Positions 32,935-42,950 are shown, counted from the stretch's first letter. The stretch is 64,000 bases of DNA from Jeotgalicoccus coquinae (GCF_014207425.1 NZ_JACHFF010000002.1:62001-126000); one strand, 5' to 3'. Numbers and translations are program-made. The notes: generated by a model from the sequence alone, not told the origin.

Positions 32935-34437
32935 TTACAGTAAGCCAATCCACTGCCAATATGTTGCAGACAGAATAATAATCAGGATATAACCGCCGAC
33001 TGTCAGGAAGATACCTGATTTCAGCAGATCGTTTACTGTGAATGTTCCGGTACCGTATGCAAGCATGTTCTGCGGTGCGCTTACTGGCAGCAGGAATCCA
33101 AAACAGATTACAAATTGCTGAACAAGTACAAATCCAAGCGATGAGTCACCCATGTTGAGTGTCGTTGTCAGCGCGATAAACACCGGTATTAATGCTGATG
33201 CAAGCGATGTCGCACTTGCAAAACCGAGGTGAATCAGAATGTTAAATATTGAAACGAGTGCAATAACTCCAACGAGCGGGAATGCATCCAGTCCCATGGC
33301 ACCGAACGTTACATCCGACAGCCATTGTGCTGCACCTGTTCTAAGAAGTACTGTACCGAGTGAAATACCGATTGCGAAGACGATAATAGTTCCCCAGTTA
33401 ATCGTGCCTTCGACTTCTTTCCATGTAAATACTCCAACTTTAGGAGAAAGCATCAGTGCAAGTGCAATTAATGTCACTGATGAAGAGTCAAACGGATGCA
33501 GAATACCTTCCGTTGCCCAGAAAACAAGCAGCAGTGAAGCGATACTAATTAATCGCCATTCCACTCCTTTAATCGGTCCCAGTTCCGCGAGTTCTTTATC
33601 GATCAGTTCGCGTCCGCCGCTGATTTCATCTGTTTCAGATTTAAAGAAGCGTGTCATTACGAAATAAAGAAGAATACTCATTATAATTGAGAACGGTGCT
33701 GCGTAAATGAACCACTGGATCCATGATACGTCTTCGCCCATTGCTTCGTTAATAAATCCTACTGCAACAAGGTTTTGAGCTGCTGCCGTTTTAATTCCGA
33801 CGTTCCATATAGAAACTGCCTGAACTGCTGTAATGATAAGCAGTGTTGCAAGTCTGCTGTCTTTTGACATACCGAATGCCGCTACCATTCCGATTAGAAT
33901 CGGAATTACAGCACCTGCTCTTGCAGTTGCCGACGGTACGAAGAATGCAAGTAAGATTGATACAAGAATCGTTCCAAGTACAATCGCATTTGTCTTGTTA
34001 CCTACGATACGAAGCACGTAAAGTGCAAGACGTTTGTGCAGGTTAGTTATCTGCATGGCACTCGCAAGGAATAGTGCAGCCGCTACTAATGCCAGTGCTG
34101 AACTTGAAAATCCTGAGAACGCCAGTGATAATGCTTCTTTTGTTCCAAACTGATCAGTACCATCCGGTACGCCAAGTGTTGCGCCGATTTCATTAGCCGG
34201 AACCGGAGAAAGTCCGAGTAATATAATAAGCAGTCCGACAATCATTACTGCGGATACGGGGTACTTAACAGCTTCTGTTACCCACATAATTACTGCGAAA
34301 GCCAGCACTGACAATGCTCTTAACCCAACTACGCTGAGTTCATCCGGTGCCGGTATAAAGTTAATAATAACTAAAACAAGAAAAGCTACCATAATCCAGA
34401 CGGGTTTATATGCTTTTGTCTCTTTCTTGTCTGCCAT
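32935..34437 (-). CDS. SLC13/DASS family sodium:anion symporter
   Basis: A 500-residue divalent-anion:Na+ symporter (CitT/SdcS type) with eleven or twelve segments. MWVTEAVKYPVSAVMIVGLLIILLGL, FSGFSSSALALVAAALFLASAMQ and the late PVSAPQNMLAYGTGTF correspond to the repeated Na+/carboxylate-binding motifs. Likely substrates are succinate, malate or similar. The ATG at 34437 begins MADKKETK behind AAGGAG; the longer frame to 34482 includes that Shine-Dalgarno. Monocistronic with its own terminator. Confidence 0.9.
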   Translation of the reverse strand: MADKKETKAYKPVWIMVAFLVLVIINFIPAPDELSVVGLRALSVLAFAVIMWVTEAVKYPVSAVMIVGLLIILLGLSPVPANEIGATLGVPDGTDQFGTKEALSLAFSGFSSSALALVAAALFLASAMQITNLHKRLALYVLRIVGNKTNAIVLGTILVSILLAFFVPSATARAGAVIPILIGMVAAFGMSKDSRLATLLIITAVQAVSIWNVGIKTAAAQNLVAVGFINEAMGEDVSWIQWFIYAAPFSIIMSILLYFVMTRFFKSETDEISGGRELIDKELAELGPIKGVEWRLISIASLLLVFWATEGILHPFDSSSVTLIALALMLSPKVGVFTWKEVEGTINWGTIIVFAIGISLGTVLLRTGAAQWLSDVTFGAMGLDAFPLVGVIALVSIFNILIHLGFASATSLASALIPVFIALTTTLNMGDSSLGFVLVQQFVICFGFLLPVSAPQNMLAYGTGTFTVNDLLKSGIFLTVGGYILIIILSATYWQWIGLL

Positions 34438-34631
34438 TTTGACAGTCACTCCTTCTAATAATCTATGTATATACATTCCCAATATAACACCATTTACTCT
34501 TCATTACTTTAGTTAGCTGAATGTGTCACAATACTTTCAAATTCTGTATGTTTTTTATCTTTTTCTGTACATATCTTTGCAATGAGTGAATATAATATAT
34601 AATATTGTAAGAATACTATATTTTAAACACA

Positions 34632-34667
34632 GAAAAAGCGCAGAGCCAATGCTCCGCGCTTTTTTTT
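34632..34667 (-). terminator. Terminator of PTS-IIC-like gene
   Basis: AAAGCGCGGAGC-ATTG-GCTCTGCGCTTT followed by T-run. Confidence 0.88.
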
Positions 34668-34671
34668 ATGA

Positions 34672-35691
34672 CTAATCCTTAAGGACCTCACTGTTATAAA
34701 TTTTAGTATTTCTGAATATATATGAACCTGCCACTGCGATAAGGAATGAAATCAGTGCACAAATTACTGCATACATTATTACCTGTCCGGCAGGGTTATA
34801 TCCAAACATTACCAGCAGTCCCGGTACCGGTGCTGCCGTCCCCGGCGCATCGTTAACCATACCTGACATTGCGATTACCATCCCGGATAATCCGCCGCCT
34901 ATAAAGTTGGTCACGTACATTGGAATCGGATTTGCAGTAATAAGATCCGCTTTTGACAGCGGTTCGATTGCTACTGAAATAATAGATTTTAAATCACCGA
35001 TTTTAAGTTTGTGGAACAGCCATGCGTTTGCCGGTGAAGAAGCGAATGCCGATAATGCTGCGACAGCCATCGGAACACCCGTTAAGCCGAGCAGTGCTGT
35101 TAATGCCATCGAACTTAATGGTGAGATACCTACCACTGTAACAATGCCTCCAAGCATTAAGCCCATTAATAGAGGACTCGTGTCTGTAGCAGTCTGGATA
35201 ATCGTTCCAATTTCAAGTAATGAGTTGTCGACCATCGGCGTAATGATTAAGCCCATCAGACGAATAATCGGCAAAGCAATTAAAATAACAACGATAAAGT
35301 CCAGTCCTTTCGGAATTACACGCTGCAGCCACAGCACGCCGAAAGATACGATGTATGCTGCGAAAAGTCCCGGAATAAGTCCCATGTCCCCAAAACCTGC
35401 TGCCAATATCGCAGAGTTTACAGGGTTAACTTTCATAGCCAGACATACGAGCATAACTACTATTGTTCCATCCAGTCCCCCGGCCACTGTCCCGGCCGTC
35501 TGGAAAAACTCTAAGCTGAAAAGATCCCCGATGACAAATGTGTTCAATGCTTCTACTAAATATGTAGCAATTGCAGCACCTGCGAAGGCACCCATCACTT
35601 TTGAACCATACGGTGCAAAGTGCGTAAATAATGTGAAAAATACTAAGATAACTAACAGCAGACCAATACCTATCAGCTCATCAATTGTCAA
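34672..35691 (-). CDS. PTS EIIC-like membrane protein (PTS_EIIC_2 family)
   Basis: A polytopic protein with about ten segments and the family's Gly-rich blocks: THFAPYGSKVMGAFAGAAIATYLVEALN, LAAGFGDMGLIPGLFAAYIVSFG and ALSAFASSPANAWLFHKLKIGDLK. No EIIA or EIIB genes are near, so PTS-driven transport is not assured. The start is uncertain. The frame is open to TTG at 35754, but a TATAAT lies inside that extension. TTG at 35691 is given, although the GGGGG Shine-Dalgarno sits only 2 nt before it; initiation at ATT 35685 would have better spacing. Confidence 0.75.
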   Translation of the reverse strand: MTIDELIGIGLLLVILVFFTLFTHFAPYGSKVMGAFAGAAIATYLVEALNTFVIGDLFSLEFFQTAGTVAGGLDGTIVVMLVCLAMKVNPVNSAILAAGFGDMGLIPGLFAAYIVSFGVLWLQRVIPKGLDFIVVILIALPIIRLMGLIITPMVDNSLLEIGTIIQTATDTSPLLMGLMLGGIVTVVGISPLSSMALTALLGLTGVPMAVAALSAFASSPANAWLFHKLKIGDLKSIISVAIEPLSKADLITANPIPMYVTNFIGGGLSGMVIAMSGMVNDAPGTAAPVPGLLVMFGYNPAGQVIMYAVICALISFLIAVAGSYIFRNTKIYNSEVLKD

Positions 35692-35881
35692 AACCCCCAA
35701 ATTTTTATCTATTAATGGATTATATGAAAAGCCTTTCAGGAAGATACAATGCAATTAAGTTACCATATCAATTTTTTTTAGTCAATTTTAATTATTTGAA
35801 TTTTATGTTTAATACCGTGATAAAATGGGAATCAGTTAATAAATGCGCAGTTTTTTAATTTATTTTTCAGGAGGTACTATA

Positions 35882-36229
35882 ATGTTAAAATATCTAGTTA
35901 ATTTATACGTGGGATCTAAAGTAATCGAAGGCGGTCTAGACAAGATTAAAGCCGATGGGAATATGGGCGAAGAGTTCGAATCAGAATTCAATGTTAACGA
36001 TGATCAGATGAAAATCGCCGGTTACTTTGAAGCAATCGGTTCAATCTTTCTGTTCCTGTCAATCTTTGGCAAGATGTTCACACGTCTCGGTACATTTATG
36101 ATTAATGCTGTACTTGGCGTTGCAATTCTAAAACATCTTAAAGCGGGACACGGTTATGAAGGCAGTAAAAAAGCATTGCAGCTGTTCGGCCTGAATACGC
36201 TGAGCTTCTTTGAAACATTCCGTAAATAA
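35882..36229 (+). CDS. Small membrane protein, DoxX-like
   Basis: A 115-residue protein with three or possibly four hydrophobic helices (VNLYVGSKVIEGGLDKI, then YFEAIGSIFLFLSIFG and LGTFMINAVLGVAILKHL). The overall look resembles small DoxX/DUF-type membrane proteins, but I cannot name the family firmly. AGGAGGT lies before the ATG at 35882; the upstream in-frame start at 35843 lacks a site. Its own terminator follows, so it is a single-gene unit. Confidence 0.7.
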   Translation: MLKYLVNLYVGSKVIEGGLDKIKADGNMGEEFESEFNVNDDQMKIAGYFEAIGSIFLFLSIFGKMFTRLGTFMINAVLGVAILKHLKAGHGYEGSKKALQLFGLNTLSFFETFRK

Positions 36230-36234
36230 TCAAT

Positions 36235-36266
36235 GAATCTGAAGATGCCATCTTCAGATTTTTTCT
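36235..36266 (+). terminator. Terminator of small membrane protein gene
   Basis: AATCTGAAGAT-GCC-ATCTTCAGATT then TTTTTC. Confidence 0.92.
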
Positions 36267-36335
36267 TATGGTTTTGTTTCGATAAGCAGCTTTAAGGATA
36301 AATATAACTATATTCAAAATTTGGAGGTACTCAAT

Positions 36336-37763
36336 TTGATTAATTATAATAAACAATTTATAAATGGTGAATGGGTTAACAGCAAGGGCAGTGAAACTAT
36401 AGATGTTATTAATCCTGCGACGGAAGAAGTATTTGCAACTGTCGCAAGCGGCAATAAAGAAGATGTAGACAAAGCTGTTGCAGCAGCACATGACGTATAT
36501 TTAGAATTCCGGAAAACTCCGGTACAGGAACGTAAAGCAATGCTTGAACGTATTGCTGATGAGTATGAAAAACGTAAAGATGATTTAATCGATACGATTA
36601 CAAATGAGCTGGGTTCACCGCTTTCAGTATCAGAAAATGCACATTATACTGCAGGCTTAAATCATTTCAGAACAGCTGCAGAAACGCTGGATACATTTGA
36701 ATTTGAAGAGCAGCGTGACGATGCACTGATTGTTAAGGAAAGTATCGGTGTAGCCGGGTTAATTACACCGTGGAACTTCCCGACAAACCAGACAGCATTG
36801 AAAATCTCGGCAGCCTTTGCCGCAGGTTCCCCTGTCGTTCTGAAGCCTAGTGAGGAAACACCGGTGACAGCATGTATTTTAACGGAAATTTTTGAAGCAG
36901 CCGGCGTACCAAAAGGTGTTTTTAACCTCGTTAACGGAGACGGCGAGAATGTCGGTATCCCGCTGAGCGGACATCCGGATGTCCGCATGATGTCATTTAC
37001 AGGATCTGGACGTGCAGGTCAGAGCATCATGGAAAAATCAGCAGCTGACTTTAAAAAAGTAGCTCTCGAACTTGGCGGTAAGTCACCGTTTATCGTTCTT
37101 GATGATGCAGACCTCGATGAGGCAGCAGCTTCTGCTGTAAACAGAGTTGTAAGAAATACCGGACAGGTTTGTACCGCCGGTACCCGTACTCTCGTTCCAG
37201 TGGAATTAAAAGACCAGTTCTTAGAGAAATTGAAAGAAAAAATCAGCGCGGTGAAAGTTGGTAATCCGAGAGCAGATGGTATGGAAGTCGGCCCGCTGAT
37301 CAGTAAAACACAATTTGACAGAGTACAGAGCTATATAGAAAAAGGTCAGGAAGAAGGTGCAGCACTGTATCACGGCGGTACCGGAAAACCGGACGGATTG
37401 GATACAGGCTACTTCGTTAAACCGACAATATTCACAGATGTTGATAACAGTATGACAATTGCCCAGGAAGAAATATTCGGTCCTGTGATGAGTGTTATCA
37501 CTTACGAAGACCTTGAAGATGCAATTCGTATTGCCAACGATACAATATACGGTCTTGCAGGTTACGTTGTCGGCAAAGACAAAGAAAAACTGCAGCATGT
37601 TGCACGTTCAATCGAAGCCGGAACTATTATTATTAATGACTGCGGCGGTCCTAACACATTGCCGTTCGGCGGTTATAAACAGTCAGGTATCGGCCGCGAA
37701 TGGGGCGATTACGGACTGGAAGAGTTTTTAGAAGTTAAATCAATTAAAGGTTATTTTGCATAA
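36336..37763 (+). CDS. NAD(P)-dependent aldehyde dehydrogenase
   Basis: A 475-residue aldehyde dehydrogenase. [31 protein letters not shown] is the cofactor-binding block, [12 protein letters not shown] carries the general-base Glu, and [11 protein letters not shown] the catalytic Cys. It oxidises aldehydes to acids; the specific aldehyde is not indicated by neighbours. The start is TTG at 36336, 7 nt after GGAGGT; the TTG at 36321 would place that site inside the gene. Terminated by a tetraloop hairpin. Confidence 0.93.
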   Translation: MINYNKQFINGEWVNSKGSETIDVINPATEEVFATVASGNKEDVDKAVAAAHDVYLEFRKTPVQERKAMLERIADEYEKRKDDLIDTITNELGSPLSVSENAHYTAGLNHFRTAAETLDTFEFEEQRDDALIVKESIGVAGLITPWNFPTNQTALKISAAFAAGSPVVLKPSEETPVTACILTEIFEAAGVPKGVFNLVNGDGENVGIPLSGHPDVRMMSFTGSGRAGQSIMEKSAADFKKVALELGGKSPFIVLDDADLDEAAASAVNRVVRNTGQVCTAGTRTLVPVELKDQFLEKLKEKISAVKVGNPRADGMEVGPLISKTQFDRVQSYIEKGQEEGAALYHGGTGKPDGLDTGYFVKPTIFTDVDNSMTIAQEEIFGPVMSVITYEDLEDAIRIANDTIYGLAGYVVGKDKEKLQHVARSIEAGTIIINDCGGPNTLPFGGYKQSGIGREWGDYGLEEFLEVKSIKGYFA

Positions 37764-37766
37764 AAT

Positions 37767-37793
37767 AAAAACGCCCTTCGGGGCGTTTTTTTA
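37767..37793. terminator. Bidirectional terminator aldehyde dehydrogenase / MFS
   Basis: AAAACGCCC-TTCG-GGGCGTTTT with T7; stable UUCG-type loop. Confidence 0.93.
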
Positions 37794-38990
37794 TTTAAAT
37801 TGCCATATTCTTCTTTTCAATAAATATAAGAAAGTCATAAATAATATGAAACATAACACAAGAAAGCCGATGTTTAACAGTGAAACGCCTAGCCAGCCGC
37901 CCTGCATCCAGAATACTCCTGCTAGCGTACCGCCGACACTTGATCCCGTATAATAAAAGAACAGATAAAGCGATGAGGCCTGTGCTTTGTTGCTGTGTGC
38001 GATATTACCGACCCATCCGCTTGTCAGCGAATGTGCGATAAAGAAGCCGAATGTAAACAGTATGAGTCCAAGTACAATCATCCATACCGATGGTATAAGA
38101 ACGATCAGAAGCCCTGTAATTGCTATGGAAAGGCCAGCATACAGCATCGTGACTTTACCAAATCTGTATACGAGATTTCCTGAGAACATCGAGCTCAATA
38201 CTCCGACAAGGAATATGAGATACACCCAGCTGACGATTGTCTGGCTGATATTATAATCTTCTATTAAAACGAATGATACGTAGTTATATAAAGATACGTT
38301 CGTCCCGAGCAGCAGAAAACCCATTATAAATAAAATAATCAAAAGCGGGTTTTTTAAGTGCTCTGTCAGTGATTTAAACAAATCCCTAACATTGAATTCC
38401 CTCTTCACGAAGTGTTTTGACGGAGACAGTGCATACCAGAAAATCATTGTTGCAATCAGACTTACAATACCGACACCAATCAGTCCGTACTGCCATCCCC
38501 ATAATCCGGCAGTAACTCCTGAAAACACACGGCCGAATACAGCACCGAGGGCATTACCGCTTATGTATAATCCCATTGCACCCGGCAGACTGCGCGGATG
38601 AATTTCTTCTCCGAGATACGCCATCGCAATTGACGGCAGCCCGGCAAGTGCAATCCCCTGCAGCGCCCTCATCACAATCAGTGAACCGAACGTCGGACTG
38701 AATGCGGTAAATATACAGAGTATCGACGCCATCAGCATCGAAACAATCATAATGTTTTTCCGTCCCACTGCTTCAGAAATCGAACCGAAAATCAGCATGC
38801 TCACTGCCAGCGTAAAGGTTGTGACGGATAACGATAAACTCGCTGTTGTCGGCGTTACTCCGTAATAGGCAGTCAAGTCTGGCAGAATCGGCTGTACTAC
38901 ATAAAGAATCGCAAATGTATTAAATCCTGCGGCGAAAAAAGCGAGTGCTGTCTGTCTGTAACTTTTAGTTCCCCGTTCTATAAAACCCAT
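37791..38990 (-). CDS. MFS transporter (YnfM/CynX-like)
   Basis: A 399-residue major facilitator with twelve segments; GSISEAVGRKNIMI is the loop 2-3 signature and RALQGIALAGLPSIAMAYLGEEI the following helix. Subgroup resembles YnfM-type drug/metabolite exporters, substrate unknown. The second ATG (38990) is preferred, since GGGGG lies 7 nt before it and only 1 nt before the first. It starts 25 bp after the GNAT acetyltransferase gene and the two are probably co-transcribed. Confidence 0.87.
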   Translation of the reverse strand: MGFIERGTKSYRQTALAFFAAGFNTFAILYVVQPILPDLTAYYGVTPTTASLSLSVTTFTLAVSMLIFGSISEAVGRKNIMIVSMLMASILCIFTAFSPTFGSLIVMRALQGIALAGLPSIAMAYLGEEIHPRSLPGAMGLYISGNALGAVFGRVFSGVTAGLWGWQYGLIGVGIVSLIATMIFWYALSPSKHFVKREFNVRDLFKSLTEHLKNPLLIILFIMGFLLLGTNVSLYNYVSFVLIEDYNISQTIVSWVYLIFLVGVLSSMFSGNLVYRFGKVTMLYAGLSIAITGLLIVLIPSVWMIVLGLILFTFGFFIAHSLTSGWVGNIAHSNKAQASSLYLFFYYTGSSVGGTLAGVFWMQGGWLGVSLLNIGFLVLCFILFMTFLYLLKRRIWQFK

Positions 38991-39015
38991 TTCCATTCCC
39001 CCGTTAAACTCTTAC

Positions 39016-39528
39016 TTACGATTTGTATACAGTCTGATCGAGCCAGTCTTTCACTTTTCCGAGTGTATCGTTGCCGAGCGGCTTTGGATATGTCATTAAC
39101 ACGAGCGGCATCTGTTCATGCCCTTCGTTAATAACCGGCTGAAGATAACTGTAAGAGGATAAATGGAATCCGTTTCTTTCATAAAATTTTACACGGCGCA
39201 CCTGTACTTCATCTTCCGGCGGTTCAACTTCGAGAACGACAGGTTTACTGTCCATAGCGTTATACGCCTGAAGCGTTTTTGATCCGAGACCCTGTGACCG
39301 GTACTTTTCGTTTACTGCGAGATGTTCCAAAAAGCGGTACTTTTCATTAACCCATTCTGCAAAGAACGCCAGAATCTCACCGTTTTCACGCAATACATAC
39401 ACGTTATAATCCGGCTTATCCAGCAGCATCTTCTGTCCTTTGAAATTTCTTATTTCCGCTGGCGGAAATGATTCATCCATCAATGCATACAACTGCTCAA
39501 ACTCATCTTTGTTTAATCGTTCCAACAT
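39016..39528 (-). CDS. GNAT family N-acetyltransferase
   Basis: A soluble acetyltransferase of about 170 residues. LEHLAVNEKYRSQGLGSKTLQAY is the acetyl-CoA pyrophosphate-binding motif (Q/RxxGxG/A), and VKFYERNGF is the conserved C-terminal block. Substrate unknown. The start is uncertain: neither ATG (39528 or 39546) has a good Shine-Dalgarno; 39528 gives the more usual N-terminus MLERLNKDEF. It precedes an MFS exporter gene, a common pairing for detoxification, though that is only inference. Confidence 0.83.
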   Translation of the reverse strand: MLERLNKDEFEQLYALMDESFPPAEIRNFKGQKMLLDKPDYNVYVLRENGEILAFFAEWVNEKYRFLEHLAVNEKYRSQGLGSKTLQAYNAMDSKPVVLEVEPPEDEVQVRRVKFYERNGFHLSSYSYLQPVINEGHEQMPLVLMTYPKPLGNDTLGKVKDWLDQTVYKS

Positions 39529-39583
39529 AGCTACACATTCTTTCATTTAGATATTATTCTTACTATAGAACAGTTTAGAATAT

Positions 39584-39614
39584 AAAAAAAGCAGTACACA
39601 TTTGTGTACCGCTT
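39584..39614 (-). terminator. Terminator of MarR gene
   Basis: GCGGTACACA-AA-TGTGTACTGC followed by T7 on the minus strand. Confidence 0.87.
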
Positions 39615-39634
39615 AATAAACCCCGTATTTTTAA

Positions 39635-40069
39635 TTAACTGTTGTGCGCGTTGGCACTGATTTTTTTCAGCATCTCTCTGAACGCACTCAGTTCTTCATC
39701 ACTCAGTGCAGTAAATAAACCTGCCAGAAGTTCGCTGTGTGGCGGGAAAATCTTTGCGATCAGACTTTCTCCTTCTTCAGTCAATGCTGCTTTCATACTG
39801 CGTTTGTCATTCTCATCACGTGTCCGGATAATATAGCCTTTTTGCTGTAGTTTATCCAGTATATAAGTCGTACTTGAATTTGCAATCAATATCCGTTCCT
39901 GAATGCGGTTAATCGGCTGGGGACCTTTATTAAATAAAAGTTCCATGACTGCAAACTCGCTGATATTCAGTCCATACTGCTGTGCATCGTTCTTTACTAC
40001 TTTCTCTAAAGCATCATTTGTTCTTTTGATACCGACAAATGCTTTTAGACATTCTTCCATTCTCGTCAT
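39635..40069 (-). CDS. MarR family transcriptional regulator
   Basis: A 144-residue winged-HTH dimeric regulator. LNISEFAVMELLFNKGPQPINRIQERILIANSSTTYILDKLQQKGYI is the HTH with recognition helix, and RTRDENDKRSMKAALTEEG the beta-wing with the DxRS-type motif. No Cys is visible in the N-terminal helix, so redox sensing of the OhrR type is unlikely. The ATG at 40069 has GAGGAG 7 nt upstream; the frame to 40102 crosses the leader. Its promoter is fully consensus and may be self-repressed, since such regulators often bind next to it. Confidence 0.88.
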   Translation of the reverse strand: MTRMEECLKAFVGIKRTNDALEKVVKNDAQQYGLNISEFAVMELLFNKGPQPINRIQERILIANSSTTYILDKLQQKGYIIRTRDENDKRSMKAALTEEGESLIAKIFPPHSELLAGLFTALSDEELSAFREMLKKISANAHNS

Positions 40070-40102
40070 GATATTACTCCTCAGGGGCTTTAAATCCATC
40101 AA

Positions 40103-40131
40103 ATTATATAACTAATAACATACAGTGTCAA
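40103..40131 (-). promoter_or_regulatory. Consensus promoter of MarR gene
   Basis: TTGACA (40126-40131), 17-bp spacer, TATAAT (40103-40108), all perfect. Such a strong promoter for a regulator usually implies repression. Confidence 0.85.
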
Positions 40132-40139
40132 CGGATGTT

Positions 40140-40841
40140 CTAGTCTTCAAAGTAGTCATCATCATATTCGATGTATCTTCCCTCATGCATATTCGCGTAT
40201 TCCGACGCTTCGTACACCAGCTGTTCGATACCCGAATAGTCATCATCAATTTCCAGCCAGATTACCTTATTAACATTACCTGTAATTCCATTAATTGCAA
40301 TCAGAGCGCCTTCATCGTCATCATCAACCAGCTGCAGAATGTAGTACTCACGTGCACTGCCTTCACCGCTCCAAGTCGAGTATACATTGGTCCCGCCGAC
40401 TTCTGCTGCTGCGATTTCCACAGCATCTTCAACAGTCAGCTTCGTATTTTCTGCAGGCTGTTCTTCGGAGTTCTCTTTATCTTTCTTCTCCTGTTCTGTC
40501 TGTGCTTTCTCTTTGTCTTTCTTATCCTGCTTTTTTTCTTTATTCTCTTCAGCAGGTTCTTTATGTTCCGCAACTGTCTTTATTCCCTGAACACTCGAAT
40601 CTTCCCGATCCACAGTAACACTGTGTGTTGCTGATTTTCCTTTTAAGTTAATGACGAAGTACCGGTCGTCATCAGACAGGGATACTGATTCAACAGAGCC
40701 GCCATAACGTTCTGTAACTACAGCACGTGCTTCATCTTCAGAAATAAAATCCTGCTGATTTAATGAAACCCATAAAACACCGATAACAATACCTGCAATA
40801 AGTCCTGCGAGCGCGATTAGAAATTTACTCCGCTTCGCCAT
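40140..40841 (-). CDS. Membrane-anchored PepSY-domain protein
   Basis: A 233-residue protein with an N-terminal anchor (residues 7-27) and two outside PepSY-like domains (about 32-95 and 135-215). The domains are separated by a charged Lys/Glu linker (EKKQDKKDKEKAQTEQEKKDKE). PepSY domains are thought to inhibit or bind proteases or peptidoglycan-associated proteins. Its ATG lies inside the histidine kinase gene (17-nt overlap), so it is translationally coupled and belongs to the two-component operon. The layout resembles Bacillus subtilis ykoGH with ykoI. Confidence 0.82.
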   Translation of the reverse strand: MAKRSKFLIALAGLIAGIVIGVLWVSLNQQDFISEDEARAVVTERYGGSVESVSLSDDDRYFVINLKGKSATHSVTVDREDSSVQGIKTVAEHKEPAEENKEKKQDKKDKEKAQTEQEKKDKENSEEQPAENTKLTVEDAVEIAAAEVGGTNVYSTWSGEGSAREYYILQLVDDDDEGALIAINGITGNVNKVIWLEIDDDYSGIEQLVYEASEYANMHEGRYIEYDDDYFED

Positions 40842-42198
40842 TGTCAGCCTCCTTTTTCATCGTTAATGTAAATGTTGTTCCTTCGTTAACTATACTTTTC
40901 ACTGATATATCCATGTCATTATTTTCCGCCAGCTGTTTCGCTATTGATAAGCCGAGACCGGAACCGCCGGTTTTTCTCGTCCGGGCTTTATCCACACGGT
41001 AAAAACGGGTGAAAATTCCGTTTAAATCTTCTTTAGGAATACCGATTCCGTAATCAGTCACCGCAACAATAACGGACTTTTCTGTTTCGTCGACACTGAC
41101 ATCTATATCGTCAGTGCTGTACTTATACGCATTATCCAGGAATATACGCAGCAGCTGTTCAAATGCCGGCGGGTGAACATAGACATATGGATTCGTGCCG
41201 CCGGAATCGATATTAATATTACGTTTAAACACTTTTTCAAGTCGCGATGCAATGCTCTCAATCAGCTTCACTGCAGGGATATGCTCCTTCTCAGCGTTTG
41301 TATCGCTATGCGTTACTTTTGTGAAACTCAGGAATTGCTCTGTCAGATATTTCATGCGCGTTGTTTCTTCGGATATTGCAGTTATTCCTTCATCAAGCAA
41401 ATCTTCACGGGTTTTACCGAAGCGTTCCAGCATTCTCGCGTATGAACTGATTACCGTCAGCGGTGTTTTTAATTCATGAGATGCATTCATTATAAAAGCC
41501 TGCTGGTTATCATCATGCGCTTTTAAAGTCAGCATCATATCGTTGTATGAATCAGTGAGCATCTTCAGTTCAAGCGTATCCGATTTGCTGACCGGTATCG
41601 TTTTATAGCGACGCACGTTTTCCCTGTCGCTCATTCTTCTGACAAGCTGCTTAATCGGACTGGTTATCAGATTTGTAATAAATTGATTTAATACGAAAAC
41701 CAGTACCAGAAGAATGATCGTTGAGATGATTAAAATCCACTTTAATATATTGTATGTATCATATAAAAAATATACATTCTCATATATTTGCAAACTGTGA
41801 ACTTCACCGTTTTCCCAAATAACCGGCATGGACACCATGACAAAGTTCTCGCCGTTAAACGATACTGAATCTGTATACTGAGACGTGCTGTAAGGTTTAG
41901 CGAGCTCCAGGTAGCTTTCTTCGGTCGCAATTCTGACGATATGTTCCTGCTGTTCATTCAGCATTGTAATATAGCCGTCTGACAGCGAGAAATACTGCAG
42001 AACAGTCTCACCGCTGATGCCGCTTTCCTCTGCCTGCTGAATTTCGGTAATAATATTATTACCGCGGTTTTCGAGCTGCCCCATTTCCGCTTCCAGCGAA
42101 TAATGTTTATAAGCAAAGTAAATTAAAAGGTTGGTCAGCACTACAACGATGGCGATCATTACCGTTGTATACAGCTGTATTTTCGTACCGAGTTTCAT
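40825..42198 (-). CDS. Sensor histidine kinase
   Basis: A 457-residue membrane kinase. TM1 at about 8-30, an extracytoplasmic sensor loop of about 120 residues, TM2 at about 152-175, then a HAMP-like linker (ITSPIKQLVRRMSDR). The H-box is NASHELKTPLTVISSYARML with phospho-acceptor His241; the N-box is DNAYKYS and the G2 box GGSGLGLSIAKQLA. It phosphorylates the response regulator encoded 3 bp upstream. Signal unknown; coupled PepSY genes suggest envelope protein or wall stress. Confidence 0.93.
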   Translation of the reverse strand: MKLGTKIQLYTTVMIAIVVVLTNLLIYFAYKHYSLEAEMGQLENRGNNIITEIQQAEESGISGETVLQYFSLSDGYITMLNEQQEHIVRIATEESYLELAKPYSTSQYTDSVSFNGENFVMVSMPVIWENGEVHSLQIYENVYFLYDTYNILKWILIISTIILLVLVFVLNQFITNLITSPIKQLVRRMSDRENVRRYKTIPVSKSDTLELKMLTDSYNDMMLTLKAHDDNQQAFIMNASHELKTPLTVISSYARMLERFGKTREDLLDEGITAISEETTRMKYLTEQFLSFTKVTHSDTNAEKEHIPAVKLIESIASRLEKVFKRNINIDSGGTNPYVYVHPPAFEQLLRIFLDNAYKYSTDDIDVSVDETEKSVIVAVTDYGIGIPKEDLNGIFTRFYRVDKARTRKTGGSGLGLSIAKQLAENNDMDISVKSIVNEGTTFTLTMKKEADNGEAE

Positions 42199-42201
42199 AA
42201 A

Positions 42202-42876
42202 TTAATCCTTAATAATATAACCAATGCCGCGTACACTGGATATTAGTGATGGTTTGTCTGTATCCAGCTTTTTACGAATATAGCGCACGTAAACATCCAC
42301 GGTATTCGTATCGCCAAAATAGTCATATCCCCACACTGCATCGATAATCTGATCGCGGGACAGTGCCTGGTTTTTATTGTTTATAAGATAAAGAAGCACG
42401 TCGTATTCTTTTTGTGTTAAATACACTGCTTCGCCGTTACTGTATACTTCCCGTGCAAGCGGTTTGATTTCAAGATGCCGGTGCTTAATACTTTCTGTTT
42501 TCACTTCACCTGCCGCAGCTGATTTCAGGTGCACACGGATTCTTGCAAGCAGTTCTTCCACTTCAAATGGTTTAGTCATATAATCATTTGCTCCTGAATC
42601 GAGACCGCTGACTTTGTCCATAACAGCATCTCTTGCCGTAAGCATTATTATTTTAATATCAGAATTTTTCTGCCGGATTCTTCTCAGCACTTCCAGCCCG
42701 TTAAGTTCCGGAATCATGACATCCAGCAGAATTAATGAGAAGCCGCCTGCTTCATATTTCTCCAGCGCTTCTTTCCCTGTATATGCAATATCTGTTTGAT
42801 AGTCTTCAAATTCCAGTTCAAGCTGAATAACACGTGCAATTTTCTCGTCATCTTCCACTATCAGTATCTTCTCCAT
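42202..42876 (-). CDS. OmpR/PhoB family response regulator
   Basis: A 224-residue regulator. The receiver domain has the acidic pair Asp9-Asp10, phospho-acceptor Asp52 (ILLDVMIPELNG), Thr in MLTARDA and Lys in MTKPFEV. The C-terminal winged HTH ends with the typical VDVYVRYIRKKLD and RGIGYII. First gene of the RR-HK-PepSY operon. Likely controls its own operon and perhaps the PepSY lipoprotein gene just upstream. Confidence 0.95.
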   Translation of the reverse strand: MEKILIVEDDEKIARVIQLELEFEDYQTDIAYTGKEALEKYEAGGFSLILLDVMIPELNGLEVLRRIRQKNSDIKIIMLTARDAVMDKVSGLDSGANDYMTKPFEVEELLARIRVHLKSAAAGEVKTESIKHRHLEIKPLAREVYSNGEAVYLTQKEYDVLLYLINNKNQALSRDQIIDAVWGYDYFGDTNTVDVYVRYIRKKLDTDKPSLISSVRGIGYIIKD

Positions 42877-42950
42877 GATATCTCCTCACAATATTTGTTG
42901 GTTATTGTAATTATACCATGTACGCTGTGATGAGCTGCATTTCAGCATTA

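Noticed and set aside
34907-35758. 283-codon ORF on the plus strand antisense to the PTS-IIC-like gene
   Set aside because: Composition is that of a reverse-strand shadow of a hydrophobic protein; the minus-strand frame has clear family motifs, and no Shine-Dalgarno or terminator serves the plus frame.
40988-40996. Perfect DnaA box TTATCCACA in the histidine kinase gene
   Set aside because: Single copy within coding sequence with no cluster of boxes or AT-rich unwinding element, so not evidence for an origin.
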